A DNA stretch of 64,000 nt, from contig NZ_JASKYM010000009.1 in NCBI RefSeq assembly GCF_030131845.1, positions 1 through 64,000 on the forward strand. The letters run 5' to 3'. Below the pieces are notes generated by a model. It had not been told where the DNA came from. It was given only the letters and a program-made list of their open reading frames with translations, and searched no databases. The stretch comes from Romboutsia sedimentorum (GTDB lineage Bacteria > Bacillota > Clostridia > Peptostreptococcales > Peptostreptococcaceae). The translations under genes were made by a program, and so were the position numbers. Below are positions 36,604 to 46,987 of the stretch, one piece after another (the first letter of the stretch is position 1; each line of letters starts with the position of its first letter).

Positions 36604-37737
36604 TTATTTTCTATTCTTAAAATTAACTTTTGTTACATTATTTTTTTTATTATTAACCTTTGGTGATAACATTCCTTCTTTTAATCCTAAAAGCATTTCT
36701 ATATCTTCAGCGTAAAGACTTATTCCAGAATCAGCTACTGTTTCTACTAATCCTTCTCTAGTCATTACTTTATTATCTATTAACATTTCAACAGATTTCT
36801 TTAATAAAGCTGGACTTGTAGCTTTTATATTTTCATCTAAAGGCTCTTTCTTTAACCAACCTTGTTTTTCCATCTCTCTCATTAAATACATATATTTTTT
36901 ATAATTTATAACTTCTAATTGATATGCTCTTAATATCATTGCTGATATCGGAGCTATCCATTTTTTCTTTAATTCAACATAATCATTGATTTCATTTACG
37001 TTTGCTAAATCTTCAAAGAAAGTTTCCTTTGGTAGTAAAAATGCACAAGCAAATTCATCTTTAGAGAAATTTTTAGATGACATTCCAATCTCAGTAGACA
37101 CTATATAACCTAATTCATAAGCTAAATCATAATTTCTTATTGTAGCTGATTTTTTATCATTTCCAAGAGACACTAAGTATCTTGAATTTCTTTCTACACT
37201 TTGTTTTTGAGTAAATGATAATGCTCCTCTTTTATCTACATTAAGTCCTGATACAATTATTCCATTAGATTCTAATAAACTTAGCATATTTCCTATAGGT
37301 CCATCACCTAATCCCCAGTTTCTTCTAACCTTAGTTGCTAGTTCTTCCATATCATCATACTTGCTTAAATCATCAGCTATTTTCATTTCTGGGAATTTTA
37401 TATATTCTTCTATAACTGATACTACTCTATGAGTCATTACAAGTTTTTCTTTGTATGATATCTCTTCAACTCTTGGTATTGGTGATTCTGGTCTTATATG
37501 TGTACTTTCCACAATTACCTTTATATCATCGTGTTGGAAGAAATATTCTCTTGGGAAGTTTAGTGTATTTGATATTTTTAATTCATTTTCAACTACTGGC
37601 TTGTATTTATCTTCTTCAAATGCAAGTATATCTTTTTTGTTTATGTTTGCTTCTTTTGCTAATACATCTATTGTTTTTCCTCTATATGTTCTAGCTGCTT
37701 TTAATCTTTTTCCGTTAAATATTTTTTTTCTACTCAT
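36604..37737 (-). CDS. XRE-type HTH protein with degenerate ImmA/IrrE peptidase domain
   Basis: The 377-residue protein has an XRE-type HTH (about 9-62) followed by a domain resembling ImmA/IrrE metallopeptidases, with FACAFLLPKE at 229-238. The usual HExxH zinc site reads YELGY at 207-211, with Tyr in both His positions. The protease activity is therefore probably lost or altered, leaving a sensor or repressor role. Related proteins occur on phages and as chromosomal regulators. No phage genes are around it. Confidence 0.75.
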   Translation of the reverse strand: MSRKKIFNGKRLKAARTYRGKTIDVLAKEANINKKDILAFEEDKYKPVVENELKISNTLNFPREYFFQHDDIKVIVESTHIRPESPIPRVEEISYKEKLVMTHRVVSVIEEYIKFPEMKIADDLSKYDDMEELATKVRRNWGLGDGPIGNMLSLLESNGIIVSGLNVDKRGALSFTQKQSVERNSRYLVSLGNDKKSATIRNYDLAYELGYIVSTEIGMSSKNFSKDEFACAFLLPKETFFEDLANVNEINDYVELKKKWIAPISAMILRAYQLEVINYKKYMYLMREMEKQGWLKKEPLDENIKATSPALLKKSVEMLIDNKVMTREGLVETVADSGISLYAEDIEMLLGLKEGMLSPKVNNKKNNVTKVNFKNRK

Positions 37738-37780
37738 ATTATATATCTCTCTTTCATGTTTCGTGATATCCGCTATTTAA

Positions 37781-37820
37781 ATTTAAAATGCTCTGGATAC
37801 ATTTAATACCCAGAGCATTA
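37781..37820 (-). terminator. Terminator after the HD-domain gene
   Basis: AATGCTCTGG (37787-37796) pairs with CCAGAGCATT (37810-37819). A short U run follows on the minus strand. Confidence 0.7.
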
Positions 37821-37899
37821 TTTAATCTTATTCTGTCGATAATGATACCACATTTGCTCAATATAGTCAATTAAACTGCATTTTATAACAGACGATAAA

Positions 37900-38472
37900 C
37901 TATAATCCTAGTGTATCACTTATCTCCTTCATAGCATCTAATGATATTTGTGCAAATTCATCAAATGGAATACCAACTTCTTCTATACTTCTCATAGCAT
38001 CTCTATTTGCACCTGCTGCAAATCTCAATTCTTTCATACGTTTAATTATAGATTTGACTTTTACACTAGCTATTTTTTTATCTGGATACACAAGAGTTAT
38101 AGCAGTTATAAATCCAGTTATAGGATCTGCTGCATATATAGCTTTGTCCATTAAAGTCTCTCTTTTCACTCCATTGTAATCTTCATTGTGAGCTTTTATA
38201 GCTTGATACATACATTCATTTCCTAATTTTTCATTTTTAAGAATTTCTACCGACTTAAATCCATGTACTTTACAATCTTCTATATTATTTTTATAATCTA
38301 GCATATCTGAATCTAAATCATGTAGCAGACCTGTTATTGCCCATTCATCAACTTTATCTGGTTCTAATTTATTAGCTAATGCTCTCATAACCGCTTCTAC
38401 TGCATACGAATGTTTTATTAGGTGCTCACTTTCTAAGTACTTATTAACTAGCTCTACTGCTTTGTCTCTCAT
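37900..38472 (-). CDS. HD-domain phosphohydrolase-like protein
   Basis: The 190-residue protein has the HD-type metal motif with His21, then GLLHDLD containing His51-Asp52, then IKAHN and IYAADPITG. HD proteins usually cleave phosphate esters of nucleotides. The substrate is not shown. It follows the U32 peptidase gene by 70 bases, and its ATG has AGGAGG ten bases upstream. Confidence 0.82.
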   Translation of the reverse strand: MRDKAVELVNKYLESEHLIKHSYAVEAVMRALANKLEPDKVDEWAITGLLHDLDSDMLDYKNNIEDCKVHGFKSVEILKNEKLGNECMYQAIKAHNEDYNGVKRETLMDKAIYAADPITGFITAITLVYPDKKIASVKVKSIIKRMKELRFAAGANRDAMRSIEEVGIPFDEFAQISLDAMKEISDTLGL

Positions 38473-38542
38473 TTTTCCATTACCTCCTAGATTTCTACTT
38501 TAATATACATTTTCTTATTAAATAATCGTGTATAACTTATAT

Positions 38543-40957
38543 TTATTCTACGCCCCTGTAATAATGTCCTGCTGTAACGCCTAAATCATCTAATTCATTA
38601 TAAAGTTTAGTTGCCTTAACTCCTAATTTATAATCATTATTTATTACTTCTTGATAAGCTTCTATAATTTTTTTAACAGTTTGACCATCTTCTATTGTAA
38701 AATCTAATCTAAATGTATTTATACCAATTTCATTTAATTCATATAAGTTATCTAGCATACAAGTTACTTTTGAATTATATATAGTACTTCTACAGAATAC
38801 ATCTTGAGATATTCTATATTGCTCTTCTTTAAAGTCCTTTAAAGCATATGTACTTTGTTTACATATAGATGCTCTTTTATCTTTTTTACAATCACGGACG
38901 ATAACTCCCATTGGGCAATATTCTGTTATCATAAGCGGGGTATATCCATATACCACAGCTTCAGTCTGTAAGTCTGTGTATTTTAAAGTTTCTTTTATCT
39001 CATATATGTTTAATTCTTGGGACAAGCATATGTTAGTTGCTCCAGCTTCTTTAAAATGATTCATGGTTTCACTATTAAAAGCGTTTAAATAATAATCAAT
39101 ATTTAAATTTTTTCCTTTAAAGTAATCTAGTGCACCCCAATTTCCAACTTGTATCGAGTTAACTCCTGTTTCTTTGGCTTTATCTAATTGTTTATATTCT
39201 TGATTTCTTATTATTCTTGGTGCAGAATACGATATATTTTTGCTAAACTTTATTCCCATATTTAATGCTTCTTGTAAAGTATTAGCATCTTCATAGTAAA
39301 TAATATCAATGTTATTAAATTCTAGAACGGCTTCTAATTGTTCTAAGTTTTTAACTTTTACAGCTATATTTTCTGATGATTCTCTACTTACTTTAGCTGG
39401 ATTATATTTTACTATTTTATTTTTATAATTTCTATTTTTTATCTTGATTCTTTGTTTATCTAAGATTTCAATACAATCTCTTCTCATTTGATTTATTATA
39501 CTTACTGGTAAACTAGCATTGTCATCTAATATTATTTCTAGATTTCTAAGTTTGTAAGGAGTATTTCCAAGTTTTTGCATTTGAGTTTCTACTTTTTCTT
39601 GGCTTAATGCAACCTTCATTGCAGGCTCAACTATTTTATCTCCTTCTATAGTTGCACTACTACCTTTTTTATCACTTAATGTAAGTATAGGATTTTGTCC
39701 TAATTTTATAGTTACTTTTGCATCTATATCACTTTTTACAAGTTCTTTTTCTTGTGTAAAAGTAGCTTGAACTCTATCAGTTAATTCACTATCTGAAGTT
39801 TTAAATACTACTTGTCCTCTTTTAGCTTCTCCTATAAAATCTAGTTCTATAAGCTCACCTTTATGACCTACTGTGTGTATATCACCATTTTTTATAATTC
39901 TTCCTATAGTTCCTCCACCAAGGTTTATTCCATCACCTTTTTTAAGAGTATTTTCAAGCATTATTTTAAGTCTTTTAGTTCTTTTATTGCAATCTAATAC
40001 TTTACCTATATATAAACCTTGGTTATTAGGTATTTCAGAGTTCATAACATCTTTTCCTACTTCTCCTAATAATAATCCTTTTGTAAATTTTCTATTAAAT
40101 ATAGTGTATAAATCACTTATTGTTTCATCACTTACTTTTAATTTATTAGTAGCTCTATATTCATCTACTGCTTTTCTGTACCCATCTACAACTGTTGCAA
40201 CGTACTCAGGTTTTTTCATTCTTCCTTCTATTTTTAAAGAATGCACTCCAGCATCCATTATTTTATCGATTTCTTCTATAGTATTTAAATCTCTTGGACT
40301 TAATAAATAATCTCCACTATTGTTTATTATCTCTCCACTATGTACATCTATAAGTTCATATTTTTGTCTACATGGTTGAGCACATCTTCCTCTATTTCCA
40401 GATCTATTTCCTATCATAGAACTCATTAAACATTGTCCAGAATAACATACGCATAACGCTCCATGAACAAATACTTCTATATCTGCTTTACAATTATCAC
40501 AAATATATTTTATTTCTTCTACGTTTACTTCTCTAGCTAAAACAACTCTATCAAATCCTATTGATTCTAAGTATCTAACATCCTCTAGTGAATGTGCCAC
40601 CATTTGAGTACTTGCATGAAGTTCAAAATCAGGTAACATACTTTTTATAAGTTTTGCCATTCCTACATCTTGAAGTATTATTGCATCTACATTTATATCG
40701 TATAAAAATTTTGCATATTCCACAAAATCATGTATTTCATTTTGTTTTATTAATGTATTTGCAGTTACAAAGACTTCTACATCTCTTATATGTGCATACA
40801 TAACTGCTTGTCTTAATTCTTCTCTATCAAAGTTATTCGCTGATGCTCTTGCACTAAAATCTTTACCTCCTAGGTATACAGCATTGGCTCCATTTTGAAC
40901 AGCTGCTTTTAATGCTTCAAAAGACCCAACGGGTGCTAATAATTCTATGTCTTTCAT
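38543..40957 (-). CDS. U32 family peptidase, long form with DUF3656
   Basis: The 804-residue protein starts with a U32 domain (ELLAPVGSFEALKAAVQNGANAVYLGGKDFSARA) that includes FVHGALCVCYSGQCLMSS and a Cys-rich NRGRCAQPC patch. A DUF3656-type middle and a C-terminal extension follow. Long U32 proteins of this type include RlhA, which modifies 23S rRNA in Escherichia coli. Whether this one does so is inference. Its ATG follows AAAGGAGG. Confidence 0.88.
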   Translation of the reverse strand: MKDIELLAPVGSFEALKAAVQNGANAVYLGGKDFSARASANNFDREELRQAVMYAHIRDVEVFVTANTLIKQNEIHDFVEYAKFLYDINVDAIILQDVGMAKLIKSMLPDFELHASTQMVAHSLEDVRYLESIGFDRVVLAREVNVEEIKYICDNCKADIEVFVHGALCVCYSGQCLMSSMIGNRSGNRGRCAQPCRQKYELIDVHSGEIINNSGDYLLSPRDLNTIEEIDKIMDAGVHSLKIEGRMKKPEYVATVVDGYRKAVDEYRATNKLKVSDETISDLYTIFNRKFTKGLLLGEVGKDVMNSEIPNNQGLYIGKVLDCNKRTKRLKIMLENTLKKGDGINLGGGTIGRIIKNGDIHTVGHKGELIELDFIGEAKRGQVVFKTSDSELTDRVQATFTQEKELVKSDIDAKVTIKLGQNPILTLSDKKGSSATIEGDKIVEPAMKVALSQEKVETQMQKLGNTPYKLRNLEIILDDNASLPVSIINQMRRDCIEILDKQRIKIKNRNYKNKIVKYNPAKVSRESSENIAVKVKNLEQLEAVLEFNNIDIIYYEDANTLQEALNMGIKFSKNISYSAPRIIRNQEYKQLDKAKETGVNSIQVGNWGALDYFKGKNLNIDYYLNAFNSETMNHFKEAGATNICLSQELNIYEIKETLKYTDLQTEAVVYGYTPLMITEYCPMGVIVRDCKKDKRASICKQSTYALKDFKEEQYRISQDVFCRSTIYNSKVTCMLDNLYELNEIGINTFRLDFTIEDGQTVKKIIEAYQEVINNDYKLGVKATKLYNELDDLGVTAGHYYRGVE

Positions 40958-41012
40958 AACGTCCTCCTTTAAGGAATATTTATCTTATTTTTATAATATC
41001 CCTAATTCTCAA

Positions 41013-41046
41013 AATTAAAACCTCCAGGTTTTCCTGAAGGTTTAAT
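41013..41046 (-). terminator. Terminator after zapA
   Basis: AACCTCCAGG and CCTGAAGGTT form a stem with one mismatch, followed by U-rich sequence on the minus strand. Confidence 0.75.
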
Positions 41047-41054
41047 TATTATTA

Positions 41055-41654
41055 CTATTTCTTTGCTCTAAGGTATTTTACCTCATTTTCAATCTCTATT
41101 TTTTCTAGTTGCACTTTATATGCATCATTTTGGAATTTAGAAGACAGTTTTTCTGCTACTACAGCTTTTTCTTCTGCTTGTTCAAGTTGTGCTTTAAGTT
41201 CTTCTATTTCACACTTGTAGCTATCAACTTCTTCTTTAGTAGACTCTGTTCTATTACCTAAGTCTTTTATTTGTGATTTTTGATTTTCAATCACTTTATT
41301 TAATTCTTTGATTTTTATATTGTAGTCTTCTTCTTCTTTTTCTTTTTTCTTTAATAAAATTTGTAACTTTGTCATCTCTAGTTTTATTTCTTCATCTGAA
41401 CTTCCAGCTTTGTTGCTTAGCTCTTCATTTTTCTTAGTAAGTTCTTCATTTTCATGCGAACATTCAAATAATATATCTGTTATATTAACAGCGGTAACTA
41501 TTGCTGCAACAGATGAACTTAATCTAGGATTACTTTCAATTACCTTACTCATCTCTTTATCAACGTATGATGCCACACTTACCATATGCTGTTCTGATTT
41601 CTCTCCCACCATTGGATATTCAGCACCGTTGATTTTTACCATAACTTTGTTCAT
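41055..41654 (-). CDS. zapA: Cell division protein ZapA with extended coiled coil
   Basis: The first 90 residues of this 199-residue protein match ZapA (VKINGAEYPMVGEKSEQHMVSVASYVDKEMSKV). ZapA stabilises the FtsZ ring. A long charged coiled coil of about 110 residues follows, longer than in many ZapA proteins. The gene is 24 bases after pheT, a common clostridial arrangement. Confidence 0.87.
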   Translation of the reverse strand: MNKVMVKINGAEYPMVGEKSEQHMVSVASYVDKEMSKVIESNPRLSSSVAAIVTAVNITDILFECSHENEELTKKNEELSNKAGSSDEEIKLEMTKLQILLKKKEKEEEDYNIKIKELNKVIENQKSQIKDLGNRTESTKEEVDSYKCEIEELKAQLEQAEEKAVVAEKLSSKFQNDAYKVQLEKIEIENEVKYLRAKK

Positions 41655-41678
41655 ACTAACACACTCCCCTTACGTTAG

Positions 41679-44069
41679 TTAGTTTGATCTTAAGTTTGCG
41701 TTTAGTTTTTCACTTAACTCACTTAATATCTTATCATGTACTTTTGCTACATCTTCATCTGTTAAAGTTTTTTGTGCACTTCTATATGTTATAGAGTATG
41801 CTATAGACTTGTATCCTTCTTCTATTTGCGACCCTTTATAGACATCAAACAATTGATAGTTCTCTACTAGCCCTGCACTGTTAGCTTTTATTATATCTTC
41901 TATTTGCTTAACAATTACTTCATCTTTAACTATTAGTGCTATATCTCTAGATGTAGATGGGTATTTTGGTAGTGGACTGTATTTTTTAACTTTAGTTAAG
42001 TTTTCAAATACTAAATCTACATTTATTTCACTTACGTAAACTCTTTGTCCTAAGTTATAGTTTTCAATAACATCTGGATGTAATTCACCAAAAGTACCTA
42101 TATATATATTATTATACACTACTTTCGCGCATCTACCAGGATGGAATGTAGAATTAGTAGTTTCTGGCTCAATTTCATAACCATCAAATCCTACATTGTT
42201 TAATATAGTTTCTACAACTCCCTTTAATGAGAAGAAATCAACATCCTTTCCATACATTGCTGAACAGAATTTCTTAGTTTCAACTGGTAATCCATCTTGT
42301 GGTGTAAATGTATTTCCACATTCAAATGCACTTACAGATTCAACTTTATGAGATACATTTGTAGATATTACATTTAACATATTAGGTATTAAAGTTGTTC
42401 TCATTACAGAAGTTTCTTCTCCTAATGGGTTTATTATCTTAACAAAGTTTCTCTTTTCATCATTTTTAGGTAAGTTTATTTTATCTACACCTCTAGGGCT
42501 TACAAATGAATATGTTAATATTTCATTTAATCCTACTGCTATAGCATTATTTTTTACAGTATCTATGAATTTTTGGTTTTCACTTTTTACACCTGCTGTA
42601 GCATTTCCTTCTAAATCAGCTGCTGGTATTTTTTCATAACCATATATTCTAGCTATTTCTTCTAATATATCTGCATCTTCAGTTATGTCTAATCTAAAGC
42701 TTGGAACTTCTAACTCTAACTTATCTGAAGCTACTAAGTTACATTTAAACTCTAGGTTTTCTAATATATTTATGAATTGCTCTATAGATACATTTACACC
42801 TAATAGTTTGTTTATTCTTTGAGGGTTAACTGTTAATTTTTGAACTTCTTCTTTTTTTGGATAGTAGTCTAACATATTGTTTAATACTCTACCACATTCT
42901 AATTCTTCTATTAACTGAGCCGCTCTATTTACAGCCATTTGTGCTAAATTAACATCTATTCCTTTTTCAAATCTAGAAGATGCTTCAGTTCTAAGTCCTA
43001 ATTTCTTAGATGTAGCTCTTATGTTTTCCTTAGCAAAACTTGCTCCTTCTAAGAATATAGCTATTGTTTCATTTTTTATTTCTGAGTTTTCTCCACCCAT
43101 TATACCAGCTAAGTCTAGTGTCTTATCTTGGTTTCCTATAACTAGCATATCTGATGTTAATGTTCTTTCAACACCATCTAATGTAGTGAATTTTTCACCT
43201 TCATTTGCACATTTAACTATCATTTTATTGTATTTTATATCATCTAAGTCAAATGCATGAAGTGGTTGACCTAACTCTAACATAACGTAGTTTGTTATAT
43301 CTACTATATTGTTTATTGGTCTCATTCCAGCTTCTATAAGTCTTCTTTGCATCCAATATGGAGAAGGTCCTACTTTAACATCTTTTACTACTTTACCGCA
43401 GTATCTTTTGCATAAATCAGTTTGGATGTCTATTTCAAATTGCATTTCCTCACTACAACCATTTACTTTTATCTCTGGTAATTTTAACTCAGTTCCTAAA
43501 GTAATAGCTGCTTCTCTTGCTATACCTATTATTGATCTACAATCAGGTCTATTTGAAGTTATTTCAAACTCTATTAAAGCATCATTAACTCCTAGAACTT
43601 CTGCTACATCCATGCCTAATTCAAATGAATCTTGATGATCTAGTATATATATCCCATCTTTTTTATATTCTTCAACATATTGAGATGGTATACTTAATTC
43701 TTCAGCACCACAGAACATTCCTTCTGATAATACGCCTCTTAATTTACCTTTTTTTATTTTAAAGTCACCTGGTAATACTGCACCTATTCTTGCAACAGGA
43801 ACAAAATCTCCAACTTTTATGTTTTTAGCATTAGTTACTATTTGAAGTATTTGCTCATTTGCTACTTCAACTTTTGTAACTGTTAATCTTTCTGCATCTG
43901 GATGTTGTTGTATTTCTAGTATTTTACATACCTCAACTCCATTTGTTTCTTTTCCAAAGAATTCTACTTTTTCTACTTTTGATCCTGTCATAGTCATCAT
44001 ATCAGCAAATTCTTGTGTATCTTTATCTATGTTAACATAGTCTCTAAGCCATTTTAAAGGTACTAACAT
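41679..44069 (-). CDS. pheT: Phenylalanyl-tRNA synthetase beta subunit
   Basis: The 796-residue protein is full length, with MLVPLKWLRDYV at the start, a tRNA-binding EMAP-like domain (about 40-150), B3/B4 editing domains, and the C-terminal ferredoxin-fold anticodon domain. It works with PheS and starts 15 bases after the pheS stop. Confidence 0.97.
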   Translation of the reverse strand: MLVPLKWLRDYVNIDKDTQEFADMMTMTGSKVEKVEFFGKETNGVEVCKILEIQQHPDAERLTVTKVEVANEQILQIVTNAKNIKVGDFVPVARIGAVLPGDFKIKKGKLRGVLSEGMFCGAEELSIPSQYVEEYKKDGIYILDHQDSFELGMDVAEVLGVNDALIEFEITSNRPDCRSIIGIAREAAITLGTELKLPEIKVNGCSEEMQFEIDIQTDLCKRYCGKVVKDVKVGPSPYWMQRRLIEAGMRPINNIVDITNYVMLELGQPLHAFDLDDIKYNKMIVKCANEGEKFTTLDGVERTLTSDMLVIGNQDKTLDLAGIMGGENSEIKNETIAIFLEGASFAKENIRATSKKLGLRTEASSRFEKGIDVNLAQMAVNRAAQLIEELECGRVLNNMLDYYPKKEEVQKLTVNPQRINKLLGVNVSIEQFINILENLEFKCNLVASDKLELEVPSFRLDITEDADILEEIARIYGYEKIPAADLEGNATAGVKSENQKFIDTVKNNAIAVGLNEILTYSFVSPRGVDKINLPKNDEKRNFVKIINPLGEETSVMRTTLIPNMLNVISTNVSHKVESVSAFECGNTFTPQDGLPVETKKFCSAMYGKDVDFFSLKGVVETILNNVGFDGYEIEPETTNSTFHPGRCAKVVYNNIYIGTFGELHPDVIENYNLGQRVYVSEINVDLVFENLTKVKKYSPLPKYPSTSRDIALIVKDEVIVKQIEDIIKANSAGLVENYQLFDVYKGSQIEEGYKSIAYSITYRSAQKTLTDEDVAKVHDKILSELSEKLNANLRSN

Positions 44070-44084
44070 TTAAATCCCTCCTAA

Positions 44085-45104
44085 TTAAAATTGATTTAAG
44101 AATCTCATATCATTTTCAAATAATAATCTTATATCATCTATTTCGTATTTAAGCATTGTAATTCTATCTACACCCATACCAAATGCAAATCCGCTATAAA
44201 CTTCTGGATCTATCCCACAGTTTCTAAGTACATTTGGATGTACCATTCCAGCTCCTAGTATTTCTATCCATCCTTCACCTTTACACATAGGACATCCTGC
44301 TCCATTACACTTAAAGCATGTAACGTCTACTTCTGCACTTGGTTCTGTGAATGGGAAGTTATGTGGTCTAAATTTAGTTTTTGTTTCTTCTCCAAATAAC
44401 TTCTTAACGAACATGTTTAATGTTCCTTTTAATTGAGCCATTGTAATATCTTTTCCTACTACAAGACCTTCTATTTGATGGAACATTGGTGAATGTGTTG
44501 CATCTGGAGAATCAAATCTAAAACATCTTCCAGGAGACACTATCTTTATAGGTGGTTCTTGATTTTTCATAGTTCTAACTTGAACTGGAGAAGTTTGAGT
44601 TCTAAGTAATAATTCACTATTTATGTAGAATGTATCACTCATATCTCTTGATGGATGGTCTTTAGGTGCATTTAATGCATCGAAGTTATTTGCAACTGTT
44701 TCAACTTCAGGACCTTGTGCTATAGAGAATCCCATCCCCATAAATATTTCACTTACTTCATCTATTATTTGAGATATAGGATGTTTTTTTCCTACTAATG
44801 CTGGTTTTGCTGGCATAGTAACGTCTATAACTTCCTCTGCTAATTGTTTTTGTTTTTCGATTGATTTTAATTCTTCTTTTTTAGAAGATATATTTTCTTC
44901 TATCGCTTCTCTTACTTTATTTGCAACTTGACCTATTACTGGTCTTTCCTCTGCTGATAACTTACCCATTTCTTTAAGAATAGATGTTATCTCACCTTTT
45001 TTACCTAGGTACTTAACTCTTAGGCTTTCTACAACTTCTATGCTTGAAGTATCTTTAATTTCATTTAAAGCAGCTTCTTGTAGATTAAGTAATTTTTCTT
45101 GCAC
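44085..45104 (-). CDS. pheS: Phenylalanyl-tRNA synthetase alpha subunit
   Basis: The 339-residue class II subunit has an N-terminal coiled coil, GQGPEVE-like motif 1 region, LRTQTSPVQ and [13 protein letters not shown] motif 3. The start is probably GTG at 45104, eight bases after AAGGG, giving the standard length; GTG 45113 lies on the ribosome binding site. A Phe-type T-box leader controls it. Confidence 0.96.
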   Translation of the reverse strand: MQEKLLNLQEAALNEIKDTSSIEVVESLRVKYLGKKGEITSILKEMGKLSAEERPVIGQVANKVREAIEENISSKKEELKSIEKQKQLAEEVIDVTMPAKPALVGKKHPISQIIDEVSEIFMGMGFSIAQGPEVETVANNFDALNAPKDHPSRDMSDTFYINSELLLRTQTSPVQVRTMKNQEPPIKIVSPGRCFRFDSPDATHSPMFHQIEGLVVGKDITMAQLKGTLNMFVKKLFGEETKTKFRPHNFPFTEPSAEVDVTCFKCNGAGCPMCKGEGWIEILGAGMVHPNVLRNCGIDPEVYSGFAFGMGVDRITMLKYEIDDIRLLFENDMRFLNQF

Positions 45105-45133
45105 ATTAATCACCCTTTCGCTTTTTGTGTATT

Positions 45134-45398
45134 AAAAAAAGCCCTTCATCCCTATCTAGGGACGAAAGACTATAATTTCGCGGTACCACCCTAGTAGCTT
45201 AATAAATTTAATTTATTAAACCACCTCAAATAAACTTAACGCGTTTTGACGTTAAAGCCTACTATAAATTTCAGCTTTAATACTCCAGAGGGAACTTCTT
45301 TTGAATTCTTAGAAAGTACTTTCAGCCTTGGCACTTATCTCTAAACTAAGTTAAATCAAAATACTTTTCTCTTTCACAGTATTTTAAAATATATTTTT
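45134..45398 (-). promoter_or_regulatory. T-box riboswitch for pheST
   Basis: The minus-strand RNA holds the T-box GGGTGGTACCGCG (complement of 45179-45191), a terminator stem (45141-45154 and 45157-45170) with a U run, and a long Stem I upstream. A TTC in GAATTCAAAAG is the likely Phe specifier codon. Uncharged tRNA-Phe would favour the antiterminator. Confidence 0.9.
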
Positions 45399-45404
45399 CG
45401 TATA

Positions 45405-45434
45405 ATTATAACATATACTATACACTATTTACAA
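45405..45434 (-). promoter_or_regulatory. Promoter of the pheST T-box operon
   Basis: TTGTAA (45429-45434) and TATAAT (45405-45410) lie 18 bases apart on the minus strand, just past the end of the SpoU gene. Confidence 0.6.
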
Positions 45435-45438
45435 TATA

Positions 45439-46236
45439 TTAAGCTTGGTATTTTTTTATTTCATACATTAATATGGCACTACTAATAGCTGCATTTAAAG
45501 ATTCAGCCTTACCGTATATAGGTATTTTAACCAATACATCTGATTGTGATACTAGTTCATCATTTATTCCATTAGCTTCATTACCTATAACTAACGCCGT
45601 TTTATAGTTGTATTCTACATCATTATAGAAATTATTTGTGTCTAAATAACTAGATACGATCTCAAAGTTTTTCAATTTAAGTATTCTTAAAGCTTCTTCT
45701 TGTGTCGTATGAATTACTTTCATATCAAAAATTGATCCCATTGTAGATCTTATAACCTTTGGATTGTATATATCTACACACCCTTTTAACGCGATTATAG
45801 CATCTATTCCAGCAGCATCTGCTGTTCTTATTATTGTACCCATATTGCCAGGGTCTTGTATTCTATCTAATATAAGTACAAATCGATTCTTATCGCTTAA
45901 ATTCTCTTCTATATTTTTTTGAGTAAATTTAACTACTCCAAGTATTCCCTGTGTACTTTCTGTATCAACTAAATCATTAAATATTTTATTTGTAGTTTTG
46001 TATGTTTTTATATTTTTTTCTTTTAAAGTGTTTAAGAACTCTATATGTTCTTCTTTATTTTCAAAATCTTCGTTTATAAATACATATTCTAAATCTGCAC
46101 TACATTCAATAGCTAATGTTAATATTCTGTATCCCTCTATTATAAACTTACATTCTTTATTTCTATTTTTTGTTTTCAATAATGATTTTGTATATTTTAT
46201 TTTTTCATTATCTTTAGCTGTTATCATTATAGACAT
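45439..46236 (-). CDS. SpoU/TrmH-family RNA methyltransferase
   Basis: The 265-residue protein has an N-terminal substrate domain and the knotted SPOUT domain with DRIQDPGNMGTIIRTADAAG, LVIGNEANGI and IPIYGKAESLNAAISSAI. It 2'-O-methylates tRNA or rRNA; the site is not shown. The ATG follows AGGAG by about eight bases. It starts two bases after the ktrA stop. Confidence 0.9.
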   Translation of the reverse strand: MSIMITAKDNEKIKYTKSLLKTKNRNKECKFIIEGYRILTLAIECSADLEYVFINEDFENKEEHIEFLNTLKEKNIKTYKTTNKIFNDLVDTESTQGILGVVKFTQKNIEENLSDKNRFVLILDRIQDPGNMGTIIRTADAAGIDAIIALKGCVDIYNPKVIRSTMGSIFDMKVIHTTQEEALRILKLKNFEIVSSYLDTNNFYNDVEYNYKTALVIGNEANGINDELVSQSDVLVKIPIYGKAESLNAAISSAILMYEIKKYQA

Positions 46237-46238
46237 TA

Positions 46239-46910
46239 CTATCTTCTCCTAATTACATCTTTATTTTCTGATGCTATACTACTTATTTTACTATTTTGTC
46301 CAATTACAACTAAAATACTACCTGATCTTAATTCTTCTTGTGGTGCTGGAGTAACATTTATACTTTTACCTGTTTTTATAGCTAAAACAGTAATTTCATA
46401 TCTTGCTCTTAGTTCTAAATCTATCAATGTTTTTCCTACCCAACTAGTTGGCGTAACAATTTCAACTATTGAATATTCTGGGTCTAATTCTATATGATCT
46501 AATATATTATCAGAAACTAGGTTATGTGCAACTCTTACCCCCATGTCTCTTTCTGGGAAAACAACTCTATCTGCACCTATTTTGTAAAGAACTTTTGCTT
46601 GTAACTCATCTTTTGCTTTGCATACGATTTGAGATACACCCATCTCTTTAGCTATAAGTGTAGCCATTATAGATGCTCTTATATCCGATCCTATTGCAAC
46701 TATGGCTACATCAAAGTTTCCTAGTCCTAAAGATCTTAATGACTGCTCATCTGTAACGTCTACTATCGCTGCATGAGTAACTTTGTCTGCTATATTTTGA
46801 ATTATTTCTTCACCTTTATCTATTGCCATAACTTGATGCCCTAAAAGATGCATAGTTGTAGCTACTGAAGCTCCAAATCTTCCACATCCTATAACTATAT
46901 ATTGCTTCAT
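46239..46910 (-). CDS. ktrA: KtrA/TrkA potassium uptake regulatory subunit
   Basis: The 223-residue protein has an N-terminal RCK Rossmann domain (YIVIGCGRFGASVA) and a C-terminal RCK_C region. It gates the KtrB channel, often in response to ATP and c-di-AMP. I chose ATG 46910 because GGAAAGGAAG sits before it; the ATG at 46928 is on that site. The partner ktrB ends 77 bases upstream. Confidence 0.9.
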   Translation of the reverse strand: MKQYIVIGCGRFGASVATTMHLLGHQVMAIDKGEEIIQNIADKVTHAAIVDVTDEQSLRSLGLGNFDVAIVAIGSDIRASIMATLIAKEMGVSQIVCKAKDELQAKVLYKIGADRVVFPERDMGVRVAHNLVSDNILDHIELDPEYSIVEIVTPTSWVGKTLIDLELRARYEITVLAIKTGKSINVTPAPQEELRSGSILVVIGQNSKISSIASENKDVIRRR

Positions 46911-46987
46911 TTTTTTCTTCCTTTCCATATAAAATCATCTCCAATGTCTATTCAATAATACCTATCTTATTTTTTAATTTATTATAT

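Noticed and set aside
36604-37737. Prophage or integrated element around the ImmA/IrrE-like gene
   Set aside because: The neighbours are ordinary chromosomal genes and no integrase, attachment repeat or phage structural gene is visible.
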